The translations under genes were made by a program, and so were the position numbers. From contig NZ_JAEULO010000045.1 of the NCBI RefSeq assembly GCF_016793705.1, positions 1 through 64,000 of the forward strand: a stretch of DNA of 64,000 nucleotides, given 5' to 3'. The DNA is from Tabrizicola sp. (GTDB lineage Bacteria > Pseudomonadota > Alphaproteobacteria > Rhodobacterales > Rhodobacteraceae). The notes beneath the pieces were generated by a model that worked only from the letters and a program-made list of their open reading frames with translations, had not been told where the DNA came from and did not search any database. The stretch's first letter is position 1, and each line of letters starts with the position of its first letter. Shown here in pieces: positions 34,154 to 43,084 of this stretch.

Positions 34154-35152
34154 TCAGCCGTCGAAGTCGACCGTTTCCATGATCTTCAGCGCCGCGGCAC
34201 GGGCCGCCGCGATCTCGGCCAGCGGCGTCGCGTCGGGGGTGAACTCGCCCCAGCTTTTCACCAGATCGGACCGCTCGACGCCCGGTTTGACCGGGAATTC
34301 GTAGTTGGTCTCGGCATAGATCTTCTGGGCATGGTCGCCCGAGAGCCATTCCATGAACTTCAGCGCGTTTTCCTTGTTCGGGGCGGATTTGGTCATGGCG
34401 ACGCCCGAGATGTTCAGGTGCGTGCCGCCGCCCTCGAAGGTCGGGAAGACGATGTTCACGGTTTCGGCCCAGGCTTTCTGCTCGGGGTCGGCGAGCATCT
34501 GGCCCATGTAGTAGGTGTTGCCGAGCGCGATGTCGCATTCGCCCGCCGCAATCGCCTTGACCTGGTCGCGGTCGCCGCCGTCGGGCTTCTTGGCGAGGTT
34601 GGCCTTCAGCCCCTCGGCCCATCTGGTCGCGGCTTCCTCGTCATGGTGCACGATCATCGCGCCGAGGAGGGCGACGTTGTAGTCATGCAGGCCCGAACGG
34701 GTGCAGAGCCGTCCCTTCCACTTGTCCGAGGCGAGGTCTTCATAGGTGGTGACCTCGCCGGGGCCGACGCGGTCCTTCGAGGCGTAGACGACGCGGGCGC
34801 GCGAGGTCAGGCCGAACCAGTGGTCGTTCGGGTCGCGCAGTTCGGCGGGGATGTTGGCCTCCAGCACGTCGGACTGCACGGCTTGCGTGACGTCCGCATC
34901 GACGATCTGCATCAGGCGGGCGATGTCGACGGTGAGAACGAGATCGGCGGGCGAGCGGTCGCCCTCGGCCTGAAGCCGCTCGGCCATGCCCTTGTCGACG
35001 AAGGCCACGTTGACCTTGATCCCGGTCTCGGCGGTGAAGGCGTCGACGAGGGGCTGGATCAGCTCGGGCTGGCGGTGGGAATAGACGTTGATTTCCTGGG
35101 CGAGAACCGGAGTGGAGCAGGCAAGAAGGGCGAGGGTGGAAAGACGCAACAT
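34154..35152 (-). CDS. Fe(3+) ABC transporter substrate-binding protein (FbpA/FutA type)
   Basis: 332 residues with a signal peptide (MLRLSTLALLACSTPVLA) and a mature N-terminus EINVYSHRQPELIQPLVDAF typical of ferric-ion binding proteins. Iron ligands of this class are tyrosines and a histidine; the NTYYMGQMLADP pair around residue 210 and the N-terminal Y/H segment (VYSHRQ) fit. Binds Fe3+ in the periplasm for import. No permease or ATPase gene is adjacent, so it must work with components encoded elsewhere. Confidence 0.9.
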   Translation of the reverse strand: MLRLSTLALLACSTPVLAQEINVYSHRQPELIQPLVDAFTAETGIKVNVAFVDKGMAERLQAEGDRSPADLVLTVDIARLMQIVDADVTQAVQSDVLEANIPAELRDPNDHWFGLTSRARVVYASKDRVGPGEVTTYEDLASDKWKGRLCTRSGLHDYNVALLGAMIVHHDEEAATRWAEGLKANLAKKPDGGDRDQVKAIAAGECDIALGNTYYMGQMLADPEQKAWAETVNIVFPTFEGGGTHLNISGVAMTKSAPNKENALKFMEWLSGDHAQKIYAETNYEFPVKPGVERSDLVKSWGEFTPDATPLAEIAAARAAALKIMETVDFDG

Positions 35153-35259
35153 GACTGACTCCTTTTGTCGGGTTTCGCTCCCCGCTTAAACGGAGCGGGG
35201 CCGATGGGTCAAGTGCCTGAGTGAAGTTGTCGGAATTGTGAGCGACGCCCCGCGGGCGG

Positions 35260-36093
35260 TCAGCGCGACGCCTTGTCTTCGGCCTTGGCGCGGTTCCAGA
35301 GAGCGTCCATCTCGGCGAGGTCGCTGTCGGCGGGTTTGCGGCCTGCTTCGGCGAGCCAGTCCTCGATCCGGGCGAAGCGGCGGGTGAACTTGGCGTTGGC
35401 GGTGCGCAGCGCGGCCTCGGGGTCGACCTTCAGGTGGCGGGCGAGATTGGCCATGACGAAGAGGAGATCGCCGATTTCCTCGGTGAGATGGTCGTGGGAA
35501 AGCGTGTCGCGGGCCTCGACCACCTCGCGCGCTTCTTCGGTGAGCTTGTCGAGGACTTCGCCGGTCGAGGGCCAGTCGAAGCCGACGCGGGCGGCGCGGT
35601 TCTGGAGTTTCAGCGCGCGGGTGAGGGCGGGCAGGCTTTGCGCGATGCCGTCGAGGGTGCGGGAGGCGCCGCGTTCGGCGGCCTTCTGCGCCTCCCAGTC
35701 CTGCGTCTGCTGTTCGGCGGTCTTGTCGCGGCTTTGATCGCCGAAGACATGGGGGTGGCGGGCGACCATCTTGTCGGAGATGGTTTCGACCACCTCGGCG
35801 AAGGTGAAATGCCCGGCCTCCGACGCCATCCGGGCGTGATAGACGGTCTGGAACAGGAGGTCGCCCAGCTCTCCCTTCAGGTCCGGCCAGGCCTGGCGGT
35901 CGATGGCGTCGGCGACCTCGAAGGCTTCTTCCAGGGTATAGGGGGCGATGGTGGCGAAGCTTTGTTCGATATCCCAGGGGCAGCCGGTTTCCGGGTCGCG
36001 CAGGCGGGCCATGATTTCCAGGAGCCGTTCGATGCCTGCGCCGTTGTGGATGAGTCGGTCGCTGGCATCGCGGTCAAGGCGGGATTGGGTCAT
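35260..36093 (-). CDS. mazG: Nucleoside triphosphate pyrophosphohydrolase MazG
   Basis: 277 residues from the ATG at 36093. Two MazG domains are visible. The first contains CPWDIEQSFATIAPYTLEEA with downstream LKGELGDLLFQTVYHARMA, and the second contains KLTEEAREVVEA and EEIGDLLFVMANLARHL. The EExxE/ExxD metal-binding helices are intact in both. The enzyme hydrolyses canonical and damaged NTPs to NMP and PPi. The tandem architecture is the housekeeping type rather than a phage or toxin-linked single domain. It is divergent from the amidohydrolase, with 55 bases between the starts. Confidence 0.93.
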   Translation of the reverse strand: MTQSRLDRDASDRLIHNGAGIERLLEIMARLRDPETGCPWDIEQSFATIAPYTLEEAFEVADAIDRQAWPDLKGELGDLLFQTVYHARMASEAGHFTFAEVVETISDKMVARHPHVFGDQSRDKTAEQQTQDWEAQKAAERGASRTLDGIAQSLPALTRALKLQNRAARVGFDWPSTGEVLDKLTEEAREVVEARDTLSHDHLTEEIGDLLFVMANLARHLKVDPEAALRTANAKFTRRFARIEDWLAEAGRKPADSDLAEMDALWNRAKAEDKASR

Positions 36094-36115
36094 TGCGGCC
36101 ACCGGGGTTTTGCGA

Positions 36116-36125
36116 TTTGATCAAA
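36116..36125. promoter_or_regulatory. TTTGATCAAA palindrome, site 1 (upstream of the amidohydrolase)
   Basis: Perfect 10-base palindrome in the short divergent region between mazG (36093) and the amidohydrolase start (36149). The same decamer occurs in front of the aminotransferase and the agmatinase genes. Confidence 0.6.
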
Positions 36126-36148
36126 GGCAACGTCCGGAGGAGTCTGAC

Positions 36149-37312
36149 ATGCCCGTTCTGAACCGTATCGCCTCTTACGCCGAGGAAATGAAGGGGTGGC
36201 GGCGGTATCTGCACCAGCACCCGGAACTGGCGTTCGACTGCCACGACACGGCGGCCTGGATCGCGGATCGGCTGCGCGAGATCGGGGTGGACGAGATCCA
36301 CGGGGGAATCGCGAAGACCGGGATCGTGGCGCTGATCCGGGGGCGGGGTGAGGGGCCGGTGATCGGGCTGCGCGCCGACATGGATGCGCTGCCGATCGAG
36401 GAGCTGACCGGGGCGGCCCATGCCAGCACCGTACCCGGCAAGATGCATGCCTGCGGCCATGACGGGCATGTGACGATGCTTCTGGGTGCGGCGAAGTATC
36501 TGGCGGAGACGCGGAATTTCGCGGGCACCGTGGCGCTGATCTTCCAGCCGGCGGAGGAGGATGGCGGCGGGGGCCAGGTCATGGTGCAGGAGGGGATGAT
36601 GGACCGCTTCGGGATCGGCCAGGTCTACGGCATCCACAACGCGCCGAACGTGCCCTTCGGGCATTTCCAGACGACGCCGGGGCCGCTGATGGCTTCGGTC
36701 GACACGGCGGTGGTCAGGGTCACGGGGCGCGGGGGGCACGGGGCGACGCCGCATGAATGCGTCGATCCGGTGGTGGCGATCGTCGGCATGGTGCAGGCGC
36801 TGCAGACGATCATCCCGAGGAACGTCTATGCGCTGGACGAGGCGGTCATCTCGGTCACGATGATCCATACCGGGTCGGCGTCCAACATAATCCCCGAGGA
36901 CGGGACATTTTCCGCGACGATCCGCTGCTTCAAGCCGGATGTGCGGGCGTTGTTGAAGAAGCGGTTCTTCGAGATCGTCGAGGGTCATGCGGCGGCCTAT
37001 GGGGTGACGGCGAAGATCGACTATGACTGGGGCTATCCGGCGACGATCAACCACGAGGAAGAGGCGGATTTCGCCGCTGAAGTGGCGCGCGAGGTCTCGG
37101 GCGCCGAGGCGGTGGATGCGCGGGCGGGCCGCGAGATGGGGTCGGAGGATTTCAGCTACATGCTGGAGGCGCGGCCGGGGGCTTACCTCTTCCTTGGCAC
37201 GGGCCCGGGGGCGGGGCTGCACCATCCGGCCTTCGACTTCAACGACGAGGCGGCGCCAGTCGGCGCGAGTTTCTTCGCCCGGCTGGTGGAACGGGCTCAG
37301 CCGCTGGCCTGA
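36149..37312 (+). CDS. M20 family amidohydrolase (hippurate hydrolase/N-acyl amino acid amidohydrolase type)
   Basis: 387 residues from the ATG at 36149 (CGGAGGAG upstream). The M20D peptidase motifs are present: GLRADMDALPI, MHACGHDGHVTMLLGAAKYL with metal-binding Cys/His, FQPAEEDGGGGQVM with the catalytic glutamate, and the closing MGSEDFSYML. The dimerisation domain lies between about 180 and 290. Such enzymes cleave N-acyl or amide bonds of amino acids or polyamines. A shared TTTGATCAAA upstream links it with the aminotransferase and agmatinase genes nearby. Its 3' end overlaps the convergent membrane-protein gene by 16 bases. Confidence 0.92.
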   Translation: MPVLNRIASYAEEMKGWRRYLHQHPELAFDCHDTAAWIADRLREIGVDEIHGGIAKTGIVALIRGRGEGPVIGLRADMDALPIEELTGAAHASTVPGKMHACGHDGHVTMLLGAAKYLAETRNFAGTVALIFQPAEEDGGGGQVMVQEGMMDRFGIGQVYGIHNAPNVPFGHFQTTPGPLMASVDTAVVRVTGRGGHGATPHECVDPVVAIVGMVQALQTIIPRNVYALDEAVISVTMIHTGSASNIIPEDGTFSATIRCFKPDVRALLKKRFFEIVEGHAAAYGVTAKIDYDWGYPATINHEEEADFAAEVAREVSGAEAVDARAGREMGSEDFSYMLEARPGAYLFLGTGPGAGLHHPAFDFNDEAAPVGASFFARLVERAQPLA

Positions 37313-37686
37313 CGGACCAGCGGGATCAGCCCGAAGCCGATCTGACCCGCCAGGCCGAGCGCGCCGGGCGGGGTGGTCATGGCGGCCAGGAATTGCGTCA
37401 CGCCCTGGCCGAAGGCCAGCGCGGTGGCGAGTTCCAGAAGCATCAGGATACCGAAGGCCAGGGCGCCAAGTCCGACGCAGAGCAGCGGCGACGGCTGCGG
37501 CCAGCGGTGGAGCACGCGGGCCGCAACAACCCAGGACAGCGCGAGGACCAGTGGCACCTCGATCGCCACCGCGGCAAGCGGGCCCACCTTCGGCGCGAGG
37601 ACCGTCACGCGCAGCGCCCCGAGGACGAAGGCCGCGGCAAAGACCGGAAGCACATAGGCGAGGGCGGCGGGCAGGAGGCGCGACAT
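37297..37686 (-). CDS. Small membrane protein of unknown function
   Basis: 129 residues with four hydrophobic segments (about 6-26, 38-57, 68-93 and 106-122) and few charged residues. I do not recognise a family with certainty. It is transcribed toward the amidohydrolase gene and overlaps its end by 16 bases. Confidence 0.65.
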   Translation of the reverse strand: MSRLLPAALAYVLPVFAAAFVLGALRVTVLAPKVGPLAAVAIEVPLVLALSWVVAARVLHRWPQPSPLLCVGLGALAFGILMLLELATALAFGQGVTQFLAAMTTPPGALGLAGQIGFGLIPLVRQASG

Positions 37687-37772
37687 GGGGGTGAGGCAAT
37701 CCGGAGCTAGGCGGAAACAGTGCTCGCAGCTAAGGTGCTGTCATTGATCCTTGCGAGAAAGAGGAGTCCGGT

Positions 37773-38183
37773 GTGAAAGCCCTTCTAGTTGCGATGCTGC
37801 CGCTGCTGGCGTCAACCCCGGCCCTTGCCGACGATTATTTCGGGTTCCAGTCGCCGACGGGGAACATCCACTGCGCGATGTATACCTTCGACGGCCGTAC
37901 CGAGGCGCGTTGCGACCTGCGGTCCTACACGCCAACATACACAAAGCGCCCGGCCGGCTGCGAGCAGGACTGGGGCATGGCGTTCGGTGTCGGCGCGGCG
38001 GGGAAGGGCGAGCTCCTCTGCGTCGGCGACACGGTGCGTGACCCAGGGAATCCGGTGCTGCCCTATGGCGAGGCGGTGTCGCTGGGTGGCATCTCCTGCG
38101 TCTCGTCCAAGACGGGGATGACCTGCACCAATGCGGAAGGGCGCGGGTTCAGCGTGGCGAAGGCGAAGCAGAAGCTGTTCTGA
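37773..38183 (+). CDS. Small exported cysteine-containing protein (DUF6636-like)
   Basis: 136 residues from a GTG at 37773 (AGAGGAG upstream). A signal peptide (MKALLVAMLPLLASTPALA) leads into DDYFGFQSPTGNIHCAMY, and six cysteines occur in the mature part (HCAMY, RCDLR, GCEQD, LCVGD, ISCVSS, TCTN). The FQSPTGNIHC opening matches small exported proteins I associate with DUF6636; the family name is given with limited confidence. It is likely periplasmic with disulfides. A dispersed 20-mer repeat follows the gene. Confidence 0.75.
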   Translation: MKALLVAMLPLLASTPALADDYFGFQSPTGNIHCAMYTFDGRTEARCDLRSYTPTYTKRPAGCEQDWGMAFGVGAAGKGELLCVGDTVRDPGNPVLPYGEAVSLGGISCVSSKTGMTCTNAEGRGFSVAKAKQKLF

Positions 38184-38211
38184 CCTGCGGCACCCGGTGG
38201 CCGGTGTCGGA

Positions 38212-38231
38212 TGCCTCCGGCGGGGATATTT
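38212..38231 (+). repeat. Dispersed 20-mer TGCCTCCGGCGGGGATATTT, copy 1
   Basis: Exact 20-base match to the copies at 40907 and 63782. It is followed by GGGCCAGCATGAAAC, which resembles the sequence after copy 2. It lies between the small exported protein gene and the aminotransferase. Confidence 0.8.
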
Positions 38232-38368
38232 GGGCCAGCATGAAACTGCCGAATCGGGTTTGGCGGATGTCGGTGGTTGAGCCGGGGTCCTGATGGGGCT
38301 TCATCAACCTTTGGACACTACATCTTGCCCCACCGCTAACTTTGGAACAAACAGGGGGCTGGCCGAGT

Positions 38369-38378
38369 TTTGATCAAA
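38369..38378. promoter_or_regulatory. TTTGATCAAA palindrome, site 2 (upstream of the aminotransferase)
   Basis: Perfect decamer palindrome 39 bases before the aminotransferase ATG. Ten bases downstream lies a second perfect palindrome, TGACTGCGCAGTCA, overlapping a possible -35 element TTGACT. Confidence 0.6.
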
Positions 38379-38387
38379 CTGCTACAT

Positions 38388-38401
38388 TGACTGCGCAGTC
38401 A
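38388..38401. promoter_or_regulatory. TGACTGCGCAGTCA palindrome before the aminotransferase gene
   Basis: Perfect 14-base palindrome, 16 bases upstream of the ATG at 38418. It is either a second operator or a 5'-leader hairpin close to the ribosome-binding site (GGAGAAAACC). Confidence 0.5.
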
Positions 38402-38417
38402 GTGACCGGAGAAAACC

Positions 38418-39821
38418 ATGACCCTCGACCTGCCGAACAGCCGTTCCCCCGCCGATCTGTGGGAGATGGACCGGGCGCATTCCTTGCATCCCTGGACGAA
38501 TTTCGGGCCGTTCGAGAAGGAGGGCAGCCTGGTCATCGCGCGGGGCGAGGGGTGCTATCTGTGGGACGCGGAGGGGCGGCGCTATCTGGACGCGGTCGGC
38601 GGCATGTGGTGCACCAACGTCGGCTTGGGCCGCAAGGACATGGCGCGCGCAATTGCCGATCAGGCGGAACGGCTAGCCTTTGCCAACAGCTTCGTCGACG
38701 TGACGAACGAGCCTGCGGCGCGGCTTTCGGCGAAGCTCGCGGCGCTGGCGCCGGGCGATCTGAACCGGGTGCATCTGACCACGGGCGGGTCGACGGCGGT
38801 GGATACTGCGGTGCGGATGGTCTGGTACTACCAGACTTGCATGGGCAGGCCCGAGAAGACCGACATCGTGGCGCGGGACCATTCCTATCACGGCTCCACC
38901 TACCTCTCGCAATCGGTGGGCAAGCGGCCCGGCGACCGGGTGGCCGAGTTCCGCTACAAGGAGGACGGTATCCACCACCTCACCCCGCCGAACCCCTATC
39001 GCCGCCCGGAAGGGATGAGCGAGGCAGAGTTCTGCGACTGGTTGGTGGCCGAGTTCGAGGCGCTGATCGGGCGGGTGGGGGCCGACCGGATCGGCGGGTT
39101 CATCGCCGAGCCGATCCAGGCCTCGGGCGGGGTGATCGTGCCGCCTGAGGGCTATCTGCGCCGGATGGGAGAGGTCTGTCGGCGCCACGACATCCTGTTC
39201 ATCGCCGACGAGGTGGTGACGGCCTTCGGTCGCCTCGGCCACTGGTTCGCCAGCGAGGCGGAGTTCGGCGTGGTGCCGGACATGATCACCTGCGCCAAGG
39301 GGCTGACCTCGGGCTACCTGCCGCTGGGGGCGCTGATCTTCAGCGACCGGATCTGGGAGGCGATGGCGGCGAAGGGGGAGCGGTGGTTCACCAGCGGGTT
39401 TACCTATTCCGGCCATCCGGTGTCTTGTGCAGCGGCGCTGAAATCGATCGAGATCACCGAGAACGAGGGCTTGCTGGAAAACGCGGCGGTCGTGGGGGAC
39501 TATTTCCTTGATCGGCTGAAGCGGCTGGAGGCGCTGCCGCTGGTGGGGCAGGTGCGCGGGCGGCGGCTGATGGTCTGCGTGGAGAATGTGGCCTCGAAAG
39601 CGACCAAGGACCCGCTGCCGGACGGGGTGAATGAATCGAAGCGGATCAGCGATGCCGCCGAGGCGATGGGGCTGATGGTGCGGCCCATCGGGCATCTGAA
39701 CGTGATGTCGCCGCCGTTGACGATCACGAAGGGCGAAGTGGATTTCGTGGTCGAGACGCTGGAGCGTGCGATCCGCGGCGTGACGGACGAACTGGTGCGG
39801 GAAGGCCACCGGATCGGGTGA
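38418..39821 (+). CDS. Class III aminotransferase (diamine/omega-amino acid:pyruvate type)
   Basis: 467 residues. PLP fold type I class III: cofactor region TTGGSTAVDTAVRMVWYY, DEVVTAFGRLG (D264-E265) and the Schiff-base lysine K294 in CAKGLTSGYLPLGA. The FTYSGHPVSCAAAL region is typical of the subgroup that uses putrescine, spermidine, taurine, GABA or beta-alanine with pyruvate. An agmatinase gene follows 101 bases later, and both promoters share TTTGATCAAA, which favours a polyamine substrate; this is inference. GGAGAAAACC lies before the ATG. Confidence 0.92.
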   Translation: MTLDLPNSRSPADLWEMDRAHSLHPWTNFGPFEKEGSLVIARGEGCYLWDAEGRRYLDAVGGMWCTNVGLGRKDMARAIADQAERLAFANSFVDVTNEPAARLSAKLAALAPGDLNRVHLTTGGSTAVDTAVRMVWYYQTCMGRPEKTDIVARDHSYHGSTYLSQSVGKRPGDRVAEFRYKEDGIHHLTPPNPYRRPEGMSEAEFCDWLVAEFEALIGRVGADRIGGFIAEPIQASGGVIVPPEGYLRRMGEVCRRHDILFIADEVVTAFGRLGHWFASEAEFGVVPDMITCAKGLTSGYLPLGALIFSDRIWEAMAAKGERWFTSGFTYSGHPVSCAAALKSIEITENEGLLENAAVVGDYFLDRLKRLEALPLVGQVRGRRLMVCVENVASKATKDPLPDGVNESKRISDAAEAMGLMVRPIGHLNVMSPPLTITKGEVDFVVETLERAIRGVTDELVREGHRIG

Positions 39822-39831
39822 TTTGATCAAA
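39822..39831. promoter_or_regulatory. TTTGATCAAA palindrome, site 3 (upstream of agmatinase), with -35-like TTGACA
   Basis: The perfect decamer starts one base after the aminotransferase stop and is followed two bases later by TTGACA (39834-39839), a good -35 element. No convincing -10 is seen. This suggests that agmatinase has its own regulated promoter. Confidence 0.6.
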
Positions 39832-39922
39832 GCTTGACATGCGGGCGGGGCAGGGGTTTCCTGCCTGCACCGGATCCGCGCGTCTCCGCTGAACGACTGC
39901 GCCGAGAAGACCCGAGATCATC

Positions 39923-40888
39923 ATGGCCCTTGAAGACGCGAAGACGGAGGTCGATACGGCCTTCACCCGGAAAGGCAACCGGGGTTATGCCTTTGAAAAC
40001 GCCTTCGGCGGGGCGACGAGCTTTCTGCGGCGGACCTATACGAAGGACCTGACCGGGGTGGACCTCGCAATTACGGGCGTGCCCTTCGACCAGGCGGTGA
40101 CGCATCGGACGGGCACGCGCTTCGGCCCGCGCGCGATCCGCGAGGCGTCCTCGCTTCAGCCCTACGACCCGCCCCATGGCTGGCCGACGAACCCGCTGGA
40201 GGAGATGGCGATCATCGACTACGGCGACCTCGCCTTCGATTACGCGAAGGTCGCGGATTTCCCCGACACGCTGACGGCGCATATCCGCACCATCCTGGCG
40301 GCAGGGGCGGGGACGGTGACGCTGGGGGGCGACCATTACATCACCTATCCGATCCTGAAGGCCTATGCGGAAAAGTTCGGACCCCTGAGTGTGATCCATT
40401 TCGACGCGCATTCCGACCTCTGGCCCGATGATGACCTGGCGCGGATCGACCACGGGACGATGCTGTACAAGGCGGTGAAGACCGGGCTGGTGGACCCGAA
40501 GCGCTCGGTCCAGATCGGCATCCGGACGACGACCGAGGATTACCTGGGCGTCCATGTCATCGACGCGCGCGAGGTGCATGAGAAGGGGGTGGCGGCAGCG
40601 GTGGCGAAGGCGAAGGACATCGTGGGCGACGGGGCCACGTATGTGACCTTCGACATCGACTGCCTTGACCCTTCCGCCGCGCCGGGGACGGGGACGCCGG
40701 TCTGGGGCGGGTTGCATTCGTGGCAGGCGGCGGCCTGTTTGCGAGACCTCGCCGGGATCAACATGGTGGGGGGCGACATCGTGGAGGTCTCGCCGCCCTA
40801 TGACACCACCGGAGCGACGGCGATTGCCGGGGCGCATGTCGCCTATGAGCTGATCTGCCTTTACCACTGGGCGCGGACGCAGCGGTAG
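39923..40888 (+). CDS. speB: Agmatinase (ureohydrolase family)
   Basis: 321 residues. Ureohydrolase motifs for the two manganese ions: LGGDHYITYP, HFDAHSDLWPDDD and FDIDCLDPSAAPGTGTP, followed by EVSPPYDTTG. Agmatinase splits agmatine into putrescine and urea; proclavaminate amidinohydrolase and guanidinobutyrase share the motifs and are alternatives. Its position after a class III aminotransferase supports arginine/agmatine to putrescine to aminobutyraldehyde catabolism. Confidence 0.92.
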   Translation: MALEDAKTEVDTAFTRKGNRGYAFENAFGGATSFLRRTYTKDLTGVDLAITGVPFDQAVTHRTGTRFGPRAIREASSLQPYDPPHGWPTNPLEEMAIIDYGDLAFDYAKVADFPDTLTAHIRTILAAGAGTVTLGGDHYITYPILKAYAEKFGPLSVIHFDAHSDLWPDDDLARIDHGTMLYKAVKTGLVDPKRSVQIGIRTTTEDYLGVHVIDAREVHEKGVAAAVAKAKDIVGDGATYVTFDIDCLDPSAAPGTGTPVWGGLHSWQAAACLRDLAGINMVGGDIVEVSPPYDTTGATAIAGAHVAYELICLYHWARTQR

Positions 40889-40906
40889 CGCCCTGCGGAT
40901 CGGGGA

Positions 40907-40926
40907 TGCCTCCGGCGGGGATATTT
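40907..40926 (+). repeat. Dispersed 20-mer TGCCTCCGGCGGGGATATTT, copy 2
   Basis: Exact match, 18 bases after the agmatinase stop, followed by CGGCCAATGTGAAAT. The continuing similarity to copy 1 (GGCCA then TGAAA) suggests that the repeat unit is about 36 bases long. Confidence 0.8.
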
Positions 40927-40996
40927 CGGCCAATGTGAAATATGGGGGCGGGGGCGGCCCCTTGACCCTTGCGGGTATCCGGGCGAAACCCGCCAC

Positions 40997-42052
40997 ATGG
41001 TTCCGTTGGACAAGCTTGCCCAGATCACCGAACGCTTCGAGTTCCTCGAGGCGCAGCTGAACGCGGGGGCGGCGCCCTCGGAGATCGCACGGATCAGCCG
41101 GGAGTATACCGAGCTGAAGCCGGTGGTGGAGGAAATCCACGCCTACCGGCAGGCGCTGGACGACCTCGCCGAGGCCGAGGCGATGCTGGCCGATCCCGAG
41201 ATGAAGGCGCTGGCCGAGGAGGAGCTGCCGCGGCTCAAGGCCCGCATCCCGGAGATGGAGCAGGCGTTGCGGCTGGCGCTTCTGCCGAAGGATGCCGCCG
41301 ATACGCGCCCGGCGATCATCGAGATCCGGCCCGGCACCGGGGGCGACGAGGCGGCGCTTTTCGCGGGCGATCTGGCGCGGATGTACCAGCGTTATGCCGA
41401 GCGCATGGGCTGGACCTTCGAGGTGATCAGCGAGCAGGCGGGCGAGGTCGGGGGCTTGAAGGAATTCTCGGCCCATATCCAGGGCGAGGGGGTCTATGCC
41501 CGGATGAAATACGAATCCGGCGTGCATCGCGTCCAGCGGGTGCCCGAGACCGAGGCGCAGGGGCGTATCCATACCAGCGCCGCGACGGTGGCGGTGCTGC
41601 CCGAGGCGGAGGAGGTCGACATCGACATCCCGGCCTCGGACATCCGGATCGACACCATGCGGTCCTCGGGGGCAGGGGGGCAGCATGTGAACACCACGGA
41701 TTCCGCCGTGCGGATCACCCATCTGCCGAGCGGGATCGTGGTCACGTCGTCGGAGAAATCGCAACACCGCAACCGCGAGATCGCGATGCAGGTGCTGCGC
41801 TCGCGGCTTTACGAGGCGGAGCGGGAGCGGCTGCATTCCGAACGCGCGGCAGACCGGAAGTCGCAGGTTGGCAGCGGGGACCGCAGCGAGCGCATCCGCA
41901 CCTACAACTTCCCGCAAGGCCGGATGACCGATCACCGGATCAACCTGACGCTTTACGCGCTGCCGCAGGTCATGGCCGGCGACCTGGGCGAGGTCATCGA
42001 CGCGCTGGTGGCGCATGACCAGGCGGAACGGCTGGCGGAGATGGACGGGTGA
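40997..42052 (+). CDS. prfA: Peptide chain release factor 1
   Basis: 351 residues. Recognises UAA and UAG and triggers peptide release. The catalytic GGQ is at 227-229 in [17 protein letters not shown]. The N-terminal coiled domain and the conserved [17 protein letters not shown] are present. No clear ribosome-binding sequence precedes the ATG; instead GCGGGT (40971-40976) and ACCCGC (40988-40993) could pair four bases before it. The stop overlaps the prmC start, the classical prfA-prmC unit. Confidence 0.96.
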   Translation: MVPLDKLAQITERFEFLEAQLNAGAAPSEIARISREYTELKPVVEEIHAYRQALDDLAEAEAMLADPEMKALAEEELPRLKARIPEMEQALRLALLPKDAADTRPAIIEIRPGTGGDEAALFAGDLARMYQRYAERMGWTFEVISEQAGEVGGLKEFSAHIQGEGVYARMKYESGVHRVQRVPETEAQGRIHTSAATVAVLPEAEEVDIDIPASDIRIDTMRSSGAGGQHVNTTDSAVRITHLPSGIVVTSSEKSQHRNREIAMQVLRSRLYEAERERLHSERAADRKSQVGSGDRSERIRTYNFPQGRMTDHRINLTLYALPQVMAGDLGEVIDALVAHDQAERLAEMDG

Positions 42053-42903
42053 AGGCGTCCGACGCGCTGCGGCTGGCCATCCCCCGGCTGGACGCGGCGG
42101 GGGTGGAGGGCGCGGCGCGCGATGCAAGGGTGCTGCTCGCCCATGCGCTCGGGGTCCTGCCCGAAAGACTGACGCTGCACCTGCCCGAGGAAATGACCGA
42201 GGTGCAGGATCAAGCCTTCGAGGCGGCACTCGCGGCGCGCGCGGCCCGGCAGCCGGTGGCGCAGATCACCGGGCGGCGGCTGTTCTGGGGCCTCAGCTTC
42301 CGCGTCACCCGCGACACTTTGGACCCGCGGCCCGATACCGAGGCGCTGGTGGCCGAGGCGCTGGCGGAACCGTTCCTCAAGCTGCTGGATCTTGGCACGG
42401 GGACGGGGTGCATCCTGCTGTCCTGCCTGATGGGCATGCCGATGGCGCGGGGGGTGGGCGTCGATATTTCCGAGGCGGCGCTTGCGGTTGCCGGCGGAAA
42501 TGCATCCGACCTGGGGCTGGAGGGTCGGGCGAAGTTCCTGCGGTCGGACTGGTTCGCAAGCGTCTCGGGCGCCTTCGACCTGATCGTCTCGAACCCGCCC
42601 TATATCGCGGCGGACGAAATGGCAGGCCTCGCCCCCGAGGTCCGAGACTGGGAGCCGCATCTGGCGCTCACCCCCGGCGGCGACGGGCTGGAGGCCTACC
42701 GGGTCATCGCGCGGGGCACCCCGGCGCGGCTGATGCCGGGCGGGCGGCTTCTGGTCGAGATCGGGCCGAGCCAGGGCGACGCGGTCGGCGCTCTGTTCCG
42801 GGCGGCGGGGCTCGAGGACATCCGTATCCTGCCCGACATGGACGGGCGCGACCGGGTGGTGGTGGCGCGCAAGCCCGGCGGTGATCGTTGCGGTTGTGCC
42901 TGA
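42049..42903 (+). CDS. prmC: Peptide chain release factor N(5)-glutamine methyltransferase
   Basis: 284 residues from a GTG start overlapping the prfA stop (GTGA). Methylates the glutamine of the GGQ motif in release factors. The SAM-binding loop [13 protein letters not shown] is at about 112-124 and the substrate motif NPPY is at 182-185. The N-terminal helical domain (1-80) is typical. Its coupling with prfA gives both substrate and modifier from one transcript. Confidence 0.95.
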   Translation: MKASDALRLAIPRLDAAGVEGAARDARVLLAHALGVLPERLTLHLPEEMTEVQDQAFEAALAARAARQPVAQITGRRLFWGLSFRVTRDTLDPRPDTEALVAEALAEPFLKLLDLGTGTGCILLSCLMGMPMARGVGVDISEAALAVAGGNASDLGLEGRAKFLRSDWFASVSGAFDLIVSNPPYIAADEMAGLAPEVRDWEPHLALTPGGDGLEAYRVIARGTPARLMPGGRLLVEIGPSQGDAVGALFRAAGLEDIRILPDMDGRDRVVVARKPGGDRCGCA

Positions 42904-43084
42904 CCCCGCCGATTTCCCCGGAATTCCGCAGTTTTCCCTTGTCACATGGGTCCGCCTGTGATTAGTGGCCCCTGTCGGGCGCGGGTTCCCACCTGCCCCT
43001 GACGCATTGCCCCGGCCCTGCTGACCTTGATTTTGCTGCCCATGAGGGGCGGCGGTCGCAGGCCAAAGCCATCATAAGGACCAG

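Noticed and set aside
35260-36093. MazG considered as a defence component
   Set aside because: Tandem MazG domains are the housekeeping form, with normal GC and a conserved context.
36074-37699. 541-codon minus-strand frame over the amidohydrolase gene
   Set aside because: Shadow of the M20 gene; composition is R/H/P-rich and no start region is supported.
39827-42229. 800-codon minus-strand frame across agmatinase and prfA
   Set aside because: Arginine/proline/histidine-rich shadow frame antisense to two certain genes; no recognisable domain.
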